In this document: positions 55,543 to 63,778 of the stretch, piece by piece
Layout of the letters: each line of letters starts with the position of its first letter
Position numbering within the stretch: position 1 is the stretch's first letter
NCBI RefSeq assembly: GCF_900111275.1
Contig: NZ_FOGR01000001.1
Location: forward strand, 744,001-808,000
Origin: Rhizobium sp. NFR03
Lineage (GTDB): Bacteria; Pseudomonadota; Alphaproteobacteria; Rhizobiales; Rhizobiaceae
DNA length: 64,000 bases
Direction: 5' to 3'
Notes under the pieces: model-generated
The model's input: the letters and a program-made list of their open reading frames with translations, nothing else
Told to the model about the DNA's origin: nothing
The model's database searches: none
Made by a program: the position numbers and the translations under genes

Positions 55543-56829
55543 ATGAAGGGTTCCGTCATGATGACAGAGCAGCGGACAGGACGTCCGGCACCGTCCCTCT
55601 CCAGAAGCCTGCGGATAGTGGGTCTTCTCGCTCTGGTGCTTGGTCTATCGGCCTGCGCGGGCCGGCCCGTCGGCGTGCTCATTCCCTCGGGCACTGCGCC
55701 GGGCGCGACGGAGGTCGATATGCTCGTGGCAACGACCCGCGCGCCTTCGCAGCAGGCCGGTGTTCTCTATGGCGGCGAGCGCGGCACCGAGCTTTCAGCC
55801 GCCGAGATCGTGGTTTCCATCCCGCCGGACAGCAATCGCAAGATCGGGCAGGTCCAGTGGCCGAAGCGCCTGCCGGCCGATCCGTCGAAGGAGTTCTCGA
55901 CCGTTTCGGTAACGCCGCTGGCCGAACGCGCCGAAGTAGAGACATGGACACGCGACTCGCTGCCGAAGAGCCGCCGCGTTCTCATCTTCGTCCACGGCTT
56001 CAACAATCGCTACGAGGACGCGGTCTATCGCTTCGCGCAGATCGTGCATGACAGCCGCGCCGACGTGGCACCGATCATCTTCACGTGGCCGTCGCGCGCC
56101 AGCATCTTCGACTATAATTACGACAAGGAAAGCACCAACTATTCGCGAGACGCGCTGGAAGACCTGCTGCGACGGACCGCAAAGGACCCGCGCGTCTCCG
56201 ACGTGACGATCATGGCGCACTCGATGGGCTCTTGGGTTACCGTGGAGGCGTTGCGCCAGATGGCCATCCGCGACGGCCGTGTCGCGCCGAAGATCAACAA
56301 CGTCATCCTGGCATCACCCGATCTCGACGTCGATGTGTTCGGCAAGCAGTGGGAAGCGATGGGGCCGAACAAGCCGAAATTCACGCTGTTCGTGTCGCGC
56401 GACGACCGGGCGCTCTCCATCTCCCGCCGAATCTCGGGCAATGTGGAACGCCTCGGCCAGATCGACCCGACGCAGGAGCCTTACCGCACCAATCTGGAAA
56501 AGGCAGGCATCACGGTGCTTGACCTCACGGCTCTTCAGACCGGCGACCGCCTCAACCACGGCAAGTTCGCCGAAAGCCCGGAAGTGGTGAAACTGCTCGG
56601 CAACCGCCTGATCGCCGGCCAGACCGTCACCGATAGCGATATCGGTCTCGGAGAGCGCGTCGGCGCCGTGGCGCTCGGCACTGCCCAGACTGTCGGCAGC
56701 GCCGCCAGCATCGCCGTCAGCACGCCGATCCTCATTTTCGATCCGAAGACCCGTGAGAACTATCGCGGCCAGGTAGACCGGCTCGGCAGATCGGTCGGCG
56801 GCACACTGGAGACGGCAACAGGGCAATGA
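55543..56829 (+). CDS. Lipoprotein alpha/beta hydrolase (DUF900)
   Basis: 428 aa (or 423 from ATG 55558). A lipobox LGLSACAG near residue 38 predicts membrane anchoring. DUF900 features: MLVATTRAPS near residue 60, oxyanion-region IFVHGFNNRYEDAVYR near residue 148, FTWPSRASIFDYNYDKEST near residue 178 and nucleophile Ser in IMAHSMGSWVTVEALR near residue 224. The Asp is likely in LASPDLDVDVF and the His in LNHGKFAES. Substrate unknown. It converges on the 191-aa orphan gene with a 9-bp gap. Confidence 0.88.
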   Translation: MKGSVMMTEQRTGRPAPSLSRSLRIVGLLALVLGLSACAGRPVGVLIPSGTAPGATEVDMLVATTRAPSQQAGVLYGGERGTELSAAEIVVSIPPDSNRKIGQVQWPKRLPADPSKEFSTVSVTPLAERAEVETWTRDSLPKSRRVLIFVHGFNNRYEDAVYRFAQIVHDSRADVAPIIFTWPSRASIFDYNYDKESTNYSRDALEDLLRRTAKDPRVSDVTIMAHSMGSWVTVEALRQMAIRDGRVAPKINNVILASPDLDVDVFGKQWEAMGPNKPKFTLFVSRDDRALSISRRISGNVERLGQIDPTQEPYRTNLEKAGITVLDLTALQTGDRLNHGKFAESPEVVKLLGNRLIAGQTVTDSDIGLGERVGAVALGTAQTVGSAASIAVSTPILIFDPKTRENYRGQVDRLGRSVGGTLETATGQ

Positions 56830-56838
56830 GCGTGGTGC

Positions 56839-57414
56839 TCAGAGTTTGTTTTCGGCGATCATGTTGTAGCGTCCGATATCATCGACATCGATGGCCAGCA
56901 CCCTCGATGCATCGACAGTGCTCTTATCAGAGTCGTGGCCGCTCGCCTGTTTTTCCAATGCTCGTGTTACTTTGTCCTCTCCCGATCCACCCGCAGCGCT
57001 GTCGATGACATCGGTGATGGATATTCCGAGCTTGTCGAGACCCAGGTCCTTCTCGATAGCAAGCAGCGCTGTCTCGCCAGTCGGCTGTGCCTTGATTTTT
57101 GCGACCGCCTCCCTCATCGCCGCGACGAAATCTCCATTGGAGACGTAATAGTCCGAATTGACACCAAGCGCCTTCCCGGTCCGCTCGATAAGATCGAGCT
57201 TCATCTTCGTCACGTCGGTTGCATTCAGGGAGAACAGAGTTTTCGCGATTTTGGCCTGAGATGCCGCCGGCGGGCTGTCGGAAGACGACTGTCCGTTCGC
57301 AACGAGAATGAGATTGCTGGCGGCCGGGCTGTCTTGGATATCTGCGACACGAACCGAACTGGGCTGCCGAAGAATGGAAAGGGCGGTAGAACCGACATTC
57401 AAAGCATATGTCAT
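56839..57414 (-). CDS. Hypothetical protein, 191 aa
   Basis: No family recognised. The protein has no signal peptide or membrane helix, is rich in Ala, Ser, Lys and Asp, and is predicted largely helical from residue 55 on (AKIAKTLFSLNATDVTKMKL, DYYVSNGDFVAAMREAVAKI). Its N-terminus MTYALNVGSTALSIL is reminiscent of flagellar or secreted proteins that lack cleavable signals, but this is only a hint. It stands alone; the 157-bp upstream region is AT-rich and holds its promoter. Confidence 0.65.
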   Translation of the reverse strand: MTYALNVGSTALSILRQPSSVRVADIQDSPAASNLILVANGQSSSDSPPAASQAKIAKTLFSLNATDVTKMKLDLIERTGKALGVNSDYYVSNGDFVAAMREAVAKIKAQPTGETALLAIEKDLGLDKLGISITDVIDSAAGGSGEDKVTRALEKQASGHDSDKSTVDASRVLAIDVDDIGRYNMIAENKL

Positions 57415-57571
57415 AGCAAGCCTCGTAACGCCGATTATCGATCATGGATGACGGCGCGCGTCGCTACTGCATGATGCGATAGCACTCCTCAACCTAGAAT
57501 AACGCCCTTTCTATTAGGTTAATCTTATTTAAATGCCGCTATCGGTAGCCTGATCGCGCAGGTTCGTTTCC

Positions 57572-58624
57572 TCAAACAGCCATCTCCCGCCTCTCCCGCT
57601 CCGTATCCAGCGCAAGGTCCAGCACCTTTTGCAGGTCGGCAGCGTGGCGGAAACCGGGTTCGGCGGTCTTGCCTATCTTGATGGCGTCGATGAAGCGCTG
57701 ATAGTTGGTGAAGACGGTACCGGGGTCGATGACCTTCCAGATGCCTTTCTCCACATCCTCGCCAAGGCAGGCGCGCAACGTCGCCCCATCGGGGGTATGG
57801 ACCACCTCCAGCGCGCCTTTGTCCCCGTGCATCCGCAGGCGAAGCTCGTTCAGGTGGCCGACAGCCCAGCGGCTGGCATGGATGACGCCCATCGCTCCGT
57901 TGGTAAACTCGGCCGTCATGGTGAAGCTGTCGTTCGCGTCGAGATCATACTCGCCGATCCGGTTGCCCGGCGCCTTGTCGAACGTCTTCAACCGGGCAAA
58001 GACGTGATCGATCTCGGTGGCCGCGCCATAGCCGACGAAGTCCAGGATATGGATGCCGACATCGCCCAGAACCCCGTTCGAGCCATGCTTGGTCGAAAGC
58101 CGCCAGAGCCACTGCGACTCCGTCGCCCAGTCCCCCCAAGCCTTGGATACGAGCCAGCTCTGGAGGTACGACGCCTCGATGTGGCGCACCTGCCCGATCT
58201 CGCCGGAAATGACAAGCTGCCGCGCCTTCTGCACCGGGGCAACGTTGCGATAGGTCAGGTTCACCATCGTCACGAGGCCGGACGTCTCCGCCGCCGTCGC
58301 CATCTCGTCGGCCTTGGCAAAGTTCTCCGCCAAAGGTTTCTCGCAGAGCACGTGCTTGCCAGCCGCCAGCAATTGAAGCGTCGTCGCGTGGTGCACGCTA
58401 TCCGGCGTGACATTGGCAACGGCATCGAACCCACCCCAGGCGATGGCCTCGTCCAGCGAGGTGAAGGTCGTGGGAATATCGTGCCGCAGAGCGAAAGCCC
58501 GCACCCGGGCAAGATCCACATCGACCGCCGCGACGAGAACGGCATCCGTGATCGTCTCGAAGTTCATCGCATGCGTGTTGGCCATGCCGCCGGTGCCGAG
58601 AATGAGGATCCGGATGGGAGGCAT
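57572..58624 (-). CDS. thuB: Gfo/Idh/MocA dehydrogenase, ThuB-like
   Basis: 350 aa from ATG 58624, overlapping the thuA stop as TGATG. NAD-binding ILILGTGGMANTHAMNF, catalytic Lys in VLCEKPLAENFAKADE near residue 92, and GDVGIHILDFVGYGA near residue 184 with the active-site Asp and His. In Sinorhizobium, ThuB with ThuA converts trehalose and related disaccharides to 3-keto forms. The pairing here supports thuB, though Gfo/Idh enzymes are hard to tell apart by sequence alone. Confidence 0.8.
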   Translation of the reverse strand: MPPIRILILGTGGMANTHAMNFETITDAVLVAAVDVDLARVRAFALRHDIPTTFTSLDEAIAWGGFDAVANVTPDSVHHATTLQLLAAGKHVLCEKPLAENFAKADEMATAAETSGLVTMVNLTYRNVAPVQKARQLVISGEIGQVRHIEASYLQSWLVSKAWGDWATESQWLWRLSTKHGSNGVLGDVGIHILDFVGYGAATEIDHVFARLKTFDKAPGNRIGEYDLDANDSFTMTAEFTNGAMGVIHASRWAVGHLNELRLRMHGDKGALEVVHTPDGATLRACLGEDVEKGIWKVIDPGTVFTNYQRFIDAIKIGKTAEPGFRHAADLQKVLDLALDTERERREMAV

Positions 58625-59409
58625 CACTTGTAACCCTCTTCGCCAGCCTTGTGCAGACGCGGCCCGCGCTCGACGATGGGCTCCAACGCTCGCTCGACCG
58701 GTACGTTCGGCGCATCGTGTATGGACGTCAGAGCCCCCTGCGGATTGTAGGCCCAGCGGACGGCATTCTTCAGCACCATCTTCACATTGGCATCGTAGTA
58801 GGTCGGATAGGTCTCATGACCCGGACGGAAATAGAAGATGTTGCCGGCACCGCGCCGCCACGTCAGGCCGGAGCGGAACACCTCCCCACCGGCAAACCAC
58901 GAGATGAAAACCGTCTCCAGCGGCTCCGGCACGGAGAACTGTTCGCCATACATCTCCTCGTTCTCGAGCACGAAATTGTCGTCGAGCCCCTCTGCGATGG
59001 GATGACGCGGGTTGACGACCCAGACCCGTTCCCGCTCGCCTGCCTCGCGCCATTTGAGCGCGCAGGGCGTCCCCATGAGGCGCTTGAACGGCTTTGCGAA
59101 ATGGCCGGAATGCAGCACGATCAGGCCCATCCCTTCCCATACGCGTTTCGCCACGCGCTCCACGATCTCGTCCACGACCTCACCATGCGCCTTGTGTCCC
59201 CACCAGAGAAGTACGTCGGTCTTTGCAAGACGCGCCTCGGACAGGCCGTGCTCCGGCTCCTGCAGCGTTGCCGTCGTCGCATCGATATTCGGATGTTCGT
59301 TCAGACCGGCAGCGATCGCGGTATGCATCCCGTTGGGATAGACGCCTCCGACGATCGAATTCGTATGCTCGTGGATGTTCTCGCCCCAGACGATGGCACG
59401 AATGGTCAT
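58624..59409 (-). CDS. thuA: ThuA trehalose utilisation protein
   Basis: 261 aa, starting at ATG 59409 (AGGAGA lies too close to the ATG at 59415). ThuA-family features include [32 protein letters not shown] near residue 70, [19 protein letters not shown] near residue 96 and [16 protein letters not shown] near residue 188. ThuA has a glutamine-amidotransferase-like fold and acts in disaccharide 3-ketosugar metabolism with ThuB. The usual thuEFGK transporter genes are absent beside it. Confidence 0.9.
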   Translation of the reverse strand: MTIRAIVWGENIHEHTNSIVGGVYPNGMHTAIAAGLNEHPNIDATTATLQEPEHGLSEARLAKTDVLLWWGHKAHGEVVDEIVERVAKRVWEGMGLIVLHSGHFAKPFKRLMGTPCALKWREAGERERVWVVNPRHPIAEGLDDNFVLENEEMYGEQFSVPEPLETVFISWFAGGEVFRSGLTWRRGAGNIFYFRPGHETYPTYYDANVKMVLKNAVRWAYNPQGALTSIHDAPNVPVERALEPIVERGPRLHKAGEEGYK

Positions 59410-59571
59410 TATCATCTCCTGAAAAACTATGAATCAGCCCCAGCGAAAGCAAGGTTCAAAAGCGGAAAAAGTTCCGCCAAAGCGCCCACCCGTAGCGCTT
59501 GCGGACGCCAGCATTTGCATGACATCACCGCACAGGAGTTACATGCACAAGACGTCCCGGAGGCCTTGCCA

Positions 59572-59913
59572 TCAATGGAAGGTCGACTTGGAGAACACGT
59601 TGATCACGATCACACCGGAAATGATCAGGCCGAGCCCGAGTATGGCGGGAAAGTCGAGCCGCTGCCCGAAGGCGACGACGCCCACCACGGAAATGAGCAC
59701 GATGCCGAGGCCGCTCCAGATGGCATAGGCGATGCCGACGGGAATGGCGCGCAGCGTGTAGGAGAGGCAGAAGAAGGCGACCGCATAGCAACCGACCATC
59801 ACCAGTGTCGGCCCGAGCCGCGTGAAGTGCTGAGCCGCCTGCATGGCAGAGGTGCCAAGCACTTCGAAGACGATAGCGATCACCAGCACGGCATAGAGCA
59901 TCAAAGGGTTCAA
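59572..59913 (-). CDS. Small multidrug resistance (SMR) family exporter
   Basis: 113 aa from TTG 59913, which has CGGAGG upstream; ATG 59901 is a shorter option. Four helices with the SMR hallmark Glu in AIVFEVLGTSAMQAA near residue 18 and RAIPVGIAYAIWSGLGIVLIS near residue 61. It exports cationic compounds or guanidinium by proton exchange; EmrE-like versus Gdx-like cannot be settled here. It diverges from the haemoglobin gene across a striking palindrome. Confidence 0.88.
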   Translation of the reverse strand: MNPLMLYAVLVIAIVFEVLGTSAMQAAQHFTRLGPTLVMVGCYAVAFFCLSYTLRAIPVGIAYAIWSGLGIVLISVVGVVAFGQRLDFPAILGLGLIISGVIVINVFSKSTFH

Positions 59914-60095
59914 GGCAGCCTCCGCCGGGGAAAGACCGATCTTGGGTCTCGCCGCAGGCCCGGTCAAGAGCCGACATACCCGATTCACATTGAGAGCTAG
60001 AGACCGCGACCAATTGAATCGACTGCGGAATCTTCTTCTCCCTGCAAATCGGGTTTAAGAAGCTCACGGGAGAGATGAGCGATGACCCCCTTGTG

Positions 60096-60138
60096 GCATC
60101 ATTCCTTAAATCGAAATCGATTTCAGGATAAATGATGC
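60096..60138. promoter_or_regulatory. 43-bp nested palindrome upstream of the haemoglobin gene
   Basis: Three nested complementary pairs share nearly one centre (about 60116): GCATCATT/AATGATGC (60096-60103, 60131-60138), TCCT/AGGA (60103-60106, 60125-60128) and AAATCG/CGATTT (60108-60113, 60118-60123). It is 33 bp before the haemoglobin ATG, where a repressor site or a 5' leader hairpin would act. It does not follow the FNR or NnrR TTG-N8-CAA form. Confidence 0.5.
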
Positions 60139-60170
60139 AGCACGTATAAAGCGCTACAGCGCCGACCGGA

Positions 60171-60575
60171 ATGCCCGCCATGGAAGAAGCCAGTACCACC
60201 ACCCTCTACGACGCCATCGGCGGCGACGCCACTGTGCGGACCCTGACACGCCGGTTCTACGAGATCATGGATACGGCGCCGGAAGCTGCCACCTGTCGCG
60301 CCGTTCACCCGCCATCCCTTGCGGGCAGTGAGGCCAAGCTCTTTGACTACCTGACGGGATGGCTGGGCGGACCGCCGCTTTACACGGACAAGCATGGCCA
60401 CCCCATGCTGCGCCGTCGTCATTTCGCGGCCACCATCGGCCCGGAAGAAATCGAAGGCTGGCTCTTCTGCTTCCGGAAGGCGCTGGAGGAGTGCGTCGAT
60501 CACTCCGAGCTTCGTAAGATCATTCTGGAACCGGTCACCCGGCTCGCCCATCACATGCACAATCGGGAGGGCTGA
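60171..60575 (+). CDS. Group II truncated haemoglobin
   Basis: 134 aa. TLYDAIGGDATVRTLTRRFYE is the helix A-B pattern of 2-on-2 globins; the proximal His is in GHPMLRRRHFAATIG near residue 84, and the group II Trp is in IEGWLFCFRKALEE near residue 98. Group II globins bind O2 and NO and often detoxify NO or peroxide. It forms an operon with the DUF423 gene 3 bp downstream. Confidence 0.92.
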   Translation: MPAMEEASTTTLYDAIGGDATVRTLTRRFYEIMDTAPEAATCRAVHPPSLAGSEAKLFDYLTGWLGGPPLYTDKHGHPMLRRRHFAATIGPEEIEGWLFCFRKALEECVDHSELRKIILEPVTRLAHHMHNREG

Positions 60576-60578
60576 GAG

Positions 60579-60953
60579 ATGGCCGAGCGCCTGCACGTCA
60601 ACTTCCCGGCCGTATTCCTCGCTGCGGCCGGCCTTCTCGGTCTCTGCGGCGTGGCGCTTGCTGCCGCGGCCTCGCATGGCACGGATCCGCGCCTTCTCGG
60701 CGGCGCCTCGGCGATGTGTCTCGCACACGCGCCGTCGCTCCTCGCGCTCGCCGGTGTTCTGCCGCGGCTCCGCTTCGGCGCGGCTGCGGGCTCCGCCATG
60801 GCATTGGGAACAGCCATTTTTGCGGGCGACCTCGTCCTGCGGCACGTCGCCGGGCATGGGCTTTTCCCCATGTCGGCGCCGCTCGGCGGCATGCTCATGA
60901 TGCTGGGATGGGCTTTGATCGTCATCAGCGCCGTCCTGCCGAAACGGACCTGA
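60579..60953 (+). CDS. DUF423 membrane protein
   Basis: 124 aa with four membrane helices. The family is recognised by FLAAAGLLGLCGVALAAAASHG near residue 12 (DUF423 usually has AFGAHGL after the first helix) and by a PLGGMLMMLGWALI helix at the C-terminus. Function unknown. It directly follows the haemoglobin gene. Confidence 0.75.
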   Translation: MAERLHVNFPAVFLAAAGLLGLCGVALAAAASHGTDPRLLGGASAMCLAHAPSLLALAGVLPRLRFGAAAGSAMALGTAIFAGDLVLRHVAGHGLFPMSAPLGGMLMMLGWALIVISAVLPKRT

Positions 60954-60962
60954 CCCCACATC

Positions 60963-60987
60963 GGCCTTTACCCCGAGGGTAAAGGCC
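60963..60987. terminator. Strong hairpin between convergent genes
   Basis: GGCCTTTACCC (60963-60973) and GGGTAAAGGCC (60977-60987) form a perfect 11-bp stem with a CGA loop between the DUF423 gene (plus) and the haem oxygenase gene (minus). No clear T-run follows on either strand, so it may be a transcript-end hairpin rather than a classic intrinsic terminator. Confidence 0.5.
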
Positions 60988-61037
60988 AAAGATGTCAGCA
61001 ACTTGGCTCGACAAATGGAATCTGCCAGGCAGGCTCT

Positions 61038-61352
61038 TCAAGCACCGTCTACGACGGTAAAGCCCTCGAACTTCGGCGGACCGAGATATAGCGCGCGATT
61101 GTCACCGGCATTGCGATGAGCCGCGCGAAAATTCTCGGACTTGGTCCAGGCGACGAAATCCTCGTGGCTGGACCAGATGGAGGACGAGACGAACAGTGTG
61201 TAGCCCTCGTCCGCCACCGTCTCGCCCCGCAGCAACCGGAATTCTTTGAAACCCGGGTTCTCGGCAAGACTCGAGTCGCGATTCTTCCAGATTGCCTCGA
61301 AGGCCTCTTCATGGCCGAGCGCGATCCGGAAACGGTTCATGGCAAAATACAT
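61038..61352 (-). CDS. IsdG-type haem-degrading monooxygenase
   Basis: 104 aa, antibiotic-biosynthesis-monooxygenase fold. The IsdG catalytic triad is preserved in spacing: Asn6 (AMNRF), Trp69 and His79 (AWTKSENFRAAH), Trp and His ten residues apart as in IsdG. Such enzymes open haem to release iron; HmuQ/HmuD in Bradyrhizobium are rhizobial examples. It is the last of three minus-strand genes below a TGA-N9-TCA operator, which fits iron-regulated haem use. Confidence 0.85.
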   Translation of the reverse strand: MYFAMNRFRIALGHEEAFEAIWKNRDSSLAENPGFKEFRLLRGETVADEGYTLFVSSSIWSSHEDFVAWTKSENFRAAHRNAGDNRALYLGPPKFEGFTVVDGA

Positions 61353-61356
61353 CGCT

Positions 61357-61587
61357 TCACATTTCCTTCGTCATCGTCTCCGGCGCAGCTGGTTTGCCGC
61401 GCTGAGGAAGGAGAACGATAGCGCCGCTCTGCCTGGACGCAACCCCCGAACGGCAGGAGCGTGTTCGGCGCGGCAGGAACGGAACGACGTTGGCGCCCGT
61501 CCTCGGCATCTCGCTCAGGGCACGGAGTTCGGAAAGAGCCACCGCCGTGTGAAGCCCGAGAGCTGCGAAGAGGATATCGTCCTGCAT
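61357..61587 (-). CDS. Hypothetical protein, 76 aa, in haem operon
   Basis: Starts at ATG 61587, 17 bp after the DUF2325 stop, and ends 4 bp before the haem oxygenase ATG, so spacing supports a real gene. The first 30 residues (MQDDILFAALGLHTAVALSE) look helical; the rest is basic and Pro/Arg-rich (FLPRRTRSCRSG). It does not match HemP/HmuP. No function can be given; expression in an iron-regulated operon is implied by position. Confidence 0.5.
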   Translation of the reverse strand: MQDDILFAALGLHTAVALSELRALSEMPRTGANVVPFLPRRTRSCRSGVASRQSGAIVLLPQRGKPAAPETMTKEM

Positions 61588-61604
61588 GTGAAATCTGCGC
61601 TGCG

Positions 61605-62012
61605 TCAGTTCGCGCGCGCGCGTGCCGTCTGCAGGTCGTGCAGGGCACGTTCGAGGCTGGACTTGCTGCCGTTGCGCAACGGCACGAAGGCCTTGCCGAA
61701 CTTCTTGCAGCCGGTCTTCACCCGCAGGCAGGCATCGTGACTGATACAGTCGATCGGGCAGAAGACGCAATCGACCGAGGGAAGGACGTTGTCGATCCGG
61801 GAGACGGCTTCGCGCAGGCCGCCATCGTGGTGGATCAGCTCCGCACCGAAATTGCTGGCGATCTGGCGAAGATGCGCGACCTGACAATCCCGCCCGCCGA
61901 CATAGAGAAAGCTGCGGACGTTCAACGCTTCAGCTTCCTGTGCAGCCGGCGCCGCAGCCGCCGTTGTGGTCGCTCCGCGCTTCTGTTTCATCCGCTGACG
62001 CTTGTCGCCCAT
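61605..62012 (-). CDS. Cysteine-rich DUF2325 protein
   Basis: 135 aa from ATG 62012. A basic, Ala-rich N-terminus is followed by the DUF2325 core: FLYVGGRDCQVAHLRQIA near residue 36, LIHHDGGLREAVSRI near residue 62 and a C-terminal FVPLRNGSKSSLERAL. The centre carries closely spaced Cys (VDCVFCPIDCISHDACLRVK and GC after it), six in all with RDC, which suggests metal or haem contact. First gene of the operon with the 76-aa orphan and the haem oxygenase, 91 bp below an iron-responsive operator. Confidence 0.85.
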   Translation of the reverse strand: MGDKRQRMKQKRGATTTAAAAPAAQEAEALNVRSFLYVGGRDCQVAHLRQIASNFGAELIHHDGGLREAVSRIDNVLPSVDCVFCPIDCISHDACLRVKTGCKKFGKAFVPLRNGSKSSLERALHDLQTARARAN

Positions 62013-62102
62013 GGTGGATCTCCGGGTTCCCGCGGGCACGTCTCGCGCCGCTTCTTCTACAGCGACCCTAGTAAACTTGATAAACCGAGTAAAGTTAAAA
62101 CA

Positions 62103-62117
62103 TGATAGTTTTTGTCA
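62103..62117. promoter_or_regulatory. Iron-responsive operator (TGA-N9-TCA) for DUF2325-haem oxygenase operon
   Basis: TGA-TAGTTTTTG-TCA at 62103-62117 fits exactly the IRO motif described for RirA-regulated promoters in rhizobia. The flanks extend the dyad (ATGA...TCAT). It lies in an AT-rich gap between the tonB stop and the DUF2325 start, 91 bp upstream of the latter. Confidence 0.65.
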
Positions 62118-62161
62118 TATTTTAATGCCCCGAAGTTTTTGGCATCGACGACACAAAAAAA

Positions 62162-63115
62162 TCATCGCGTGAAAGAAATGGGAACTGTGAACAGCCAGGT
62201 CGATTTGCCCGAAGCCTCGGGAATTTTCGGGGATCTCATACGCCGTGCGGCATCAAGGGCTGCGGAGTCGAGCACCTGCGATCCGCTGCTCTTGGTCACT
62301 CTCGGGCCGCTCACGCTGCCATTTGCAGCGACCACAAACTGGACCTGGACCACACCCTTCACGCCCTTGCTCTCGGCGCGCGAAGGATAACGGAGCGCGC
62401 GGTGCAGAGCTGTACGCACCTTGCCTTCGAAGTTCGAGAACGACGCATTGCCCGCCGAACTCGCTCTCGTACCCTTGCCGCTGGTGGTCGCCGTTGCCAG
62501 TTCCGAGCCGTCTGACCGGCCCTTGTTGTTCCGCGCCTCCGCCGTACCGTCCTTGCCGGCCTTCACGGCCTCCGGCTTCTTTTTCGGTTTTTCCGCCTCG
62601 GCCTTCTTCACAAAAGCGGGCTTCACAGGCGCAGGCTTGCGCGCCGGCGGCTTCTCCGCCACTTCCGGCGGCGTTTCGGGACGCGTCTCCGGAATGACCG
62701 TTGCCACCGGCGGAAGCGAAGCGATCACCTCGGGCTCATCGGCAATGACGGGTGGCTGCGCATCCGCGGGAAGAATGACGTCGGCCTCGGTCGGGACCGT
62801 TTCCGGCACCACTTCGGAAACCGTCTCGGTCGGTGTCGTCGGCATCACTGTCTCGGCTTCGGCTTCGGTCGTTTCAGGCTCGAGCGCGGCAACCTCTTCA
62901 GGCGGTGTATCCACCGGGGTAATCGTATCGGAGATCGTGCCGGACTCAATCGTATCCTCGAACGCGTTTCCGAGAATGGCGAGTTCCATCTCTTCGCCCC
63001 CCTGCGTAGCGGCAAAGGGCGGTGGCGGCGCGTCCGGCAGGAAGGCGATCGCCGCACCGGCATGGGCCGCTACCGAGACTGACAGGGCCAGAGCCCATTT
63101 CGCCGCTTTCTTCAT
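62162..63115 (-). CDS. tonB: TonB energy transducer
   Basis: 317 aa from ATG 63115 (TTG 63127 possible). An N-terminal membrane anchor (KWALALSVSVAAHAGAAIAF, with the anchor His) is followed by an acidic Pro/Glu/Thr-rich periplasmic span (residues ~60-190), a Lys/Pro stretch near residue 165-190 and a C-terminal TonB domain from about residue 240 (KVRTALHRALRYPSRAESKG, then VQFVVAANGSVSGPRV and MRSPKIPEASG). It powers TonB-dependent haem or siderophore receptors. It lies beside hmuS, as in rhizobial haem loci. Confidence 0.93.
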   Translation of the reverse strand: MKKAAKWALALSVSVAAHAGAAIAFLPDAPPPPFAATQGGEEMELAILGNAFEDTIESGTISDTITPVDTPPEEVAALEPETTEAEAETVMPTTPTETVSEVVPETVPTEADVILPADAQPPVIADEPEVIASLPPVATVIPETRPETPPEVAEKPPARKPAPVKPAFVKKAEAEKPKKKPEAVKAGKDGTAEARNNKGRSDGSELATATTSGKGTRASSAGNASFSNFEGKVRTALHRALRYPSRAESKGVKGVVQVQFVVAANGSVSGPRVTKSSGSQVLDSAALDAARRMRSPKIPEASGKSTWLFTVPISFTR

Positions 63116-63158
63116 CGCGTGTTCCAATCCTTCCTGACGTGGCGTCCCGCTTCCTGCC

Positions 63159-63605
63159 TCAGCCCTTCAACTCCACCGGCGACTTGGAGCCGGTCCGCAG
63201 ACCTTGCATGCAAGCGCTCTTGTCGATGCCCTCGCCGGTGCAGACCGGAGCGTCGTTTATCAGCAAGCTGCCGAGCGCATCGCATTTCGTTCCCGCCAGA
63301 TCGAACTGCCGAACCTTCGTCTTGCCAGCCGGCAGATCGCGAAAATCGAGCACCGCCATGCGCTCGACGCGTCCCTTCTGGTCGAACAGCACGAATTCGA
63401 ACGATACCTTGGAGAGCGGCTGCGCCAGATCGTTGCCGGCAACGAAGGTCAGCTTGCAGCCGCGCTCGGAGGTCGCAACATCGTTCAACTCCACCGAAAG
63501 CCCGGCAGCGGCAGTTTCAGTGCCCTGGGCAAGGACGGGCGCGAACGACGTCATCAGCGCGAGCGAGGAAAAGGCGACGATGGACGACAAGGGACGGCGG
63601 ATCAT
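63159..63605 (-). CDS. Secreted protein of unknown function in the tonB operon
   Basis: 148 aa from ATG 63605 with a clear signal peptide (MIRRPLSSIVAFSSLALMTS, cleavage near VLAQG). The mature part is beta-rich with four Cys (GCKLTF, TKCDALGS, PVCTGEG and SACMQG) that could make two disulphides in the periplasm. No named family is recognised. It is 43 bp upstream of tonB on the same strand and shares the IRO-controlled divergent promoter with hmuS, which points to iron or haem uptake. Confidence 0.75.
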   Translation of the reverse strand: MIRRPLSSIVAFSSLALMTSFAPVLAQGTETAAAGLSVELNDVATSERGCKLTFVAGNDLAQPLSKVSFEFVLFDQKGRVERMAVLDFRDLPAGKTKVRQFDLAGTKCDALGSLLINDAPVCTGEGIDKSACMQGLRTGSKSPVELKG

Positions 63606-63688
63606 GGTGCGGAACTCCGGTACGATGGTCTGGCCGGCACGTCGTCCACTCGGGAACGTTGCTGGCATATTGCGTCCATATTAAAAGA

Positions 63689-63703
63689 TGAGTTATGAAG
63701 TCA
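63689..63703. promoter_or_regulatory. Iron-responsive operator (TGA-N9-TCA) between tonB operon and hmuS
   Basis: TGA-GTTATGAAG-TCA at 63689-63703 is a second exact IRO motif. It lies in the 173-bp divergent gap and overlaps TTGACT read on the minus strand (63699-63704), a good -35 for the secreted protein/tonB operon. Binding of RirA or a similar iron regulator here could control both directions. Confidence 0.65.
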
Positions 63704-63778
63704 AGATAGGAGCGCCCGGATCACCCCGAAAAGCGGCGTCTCTGGACCGAAACAGCCACCAGAACCAGGCAGCGAATC

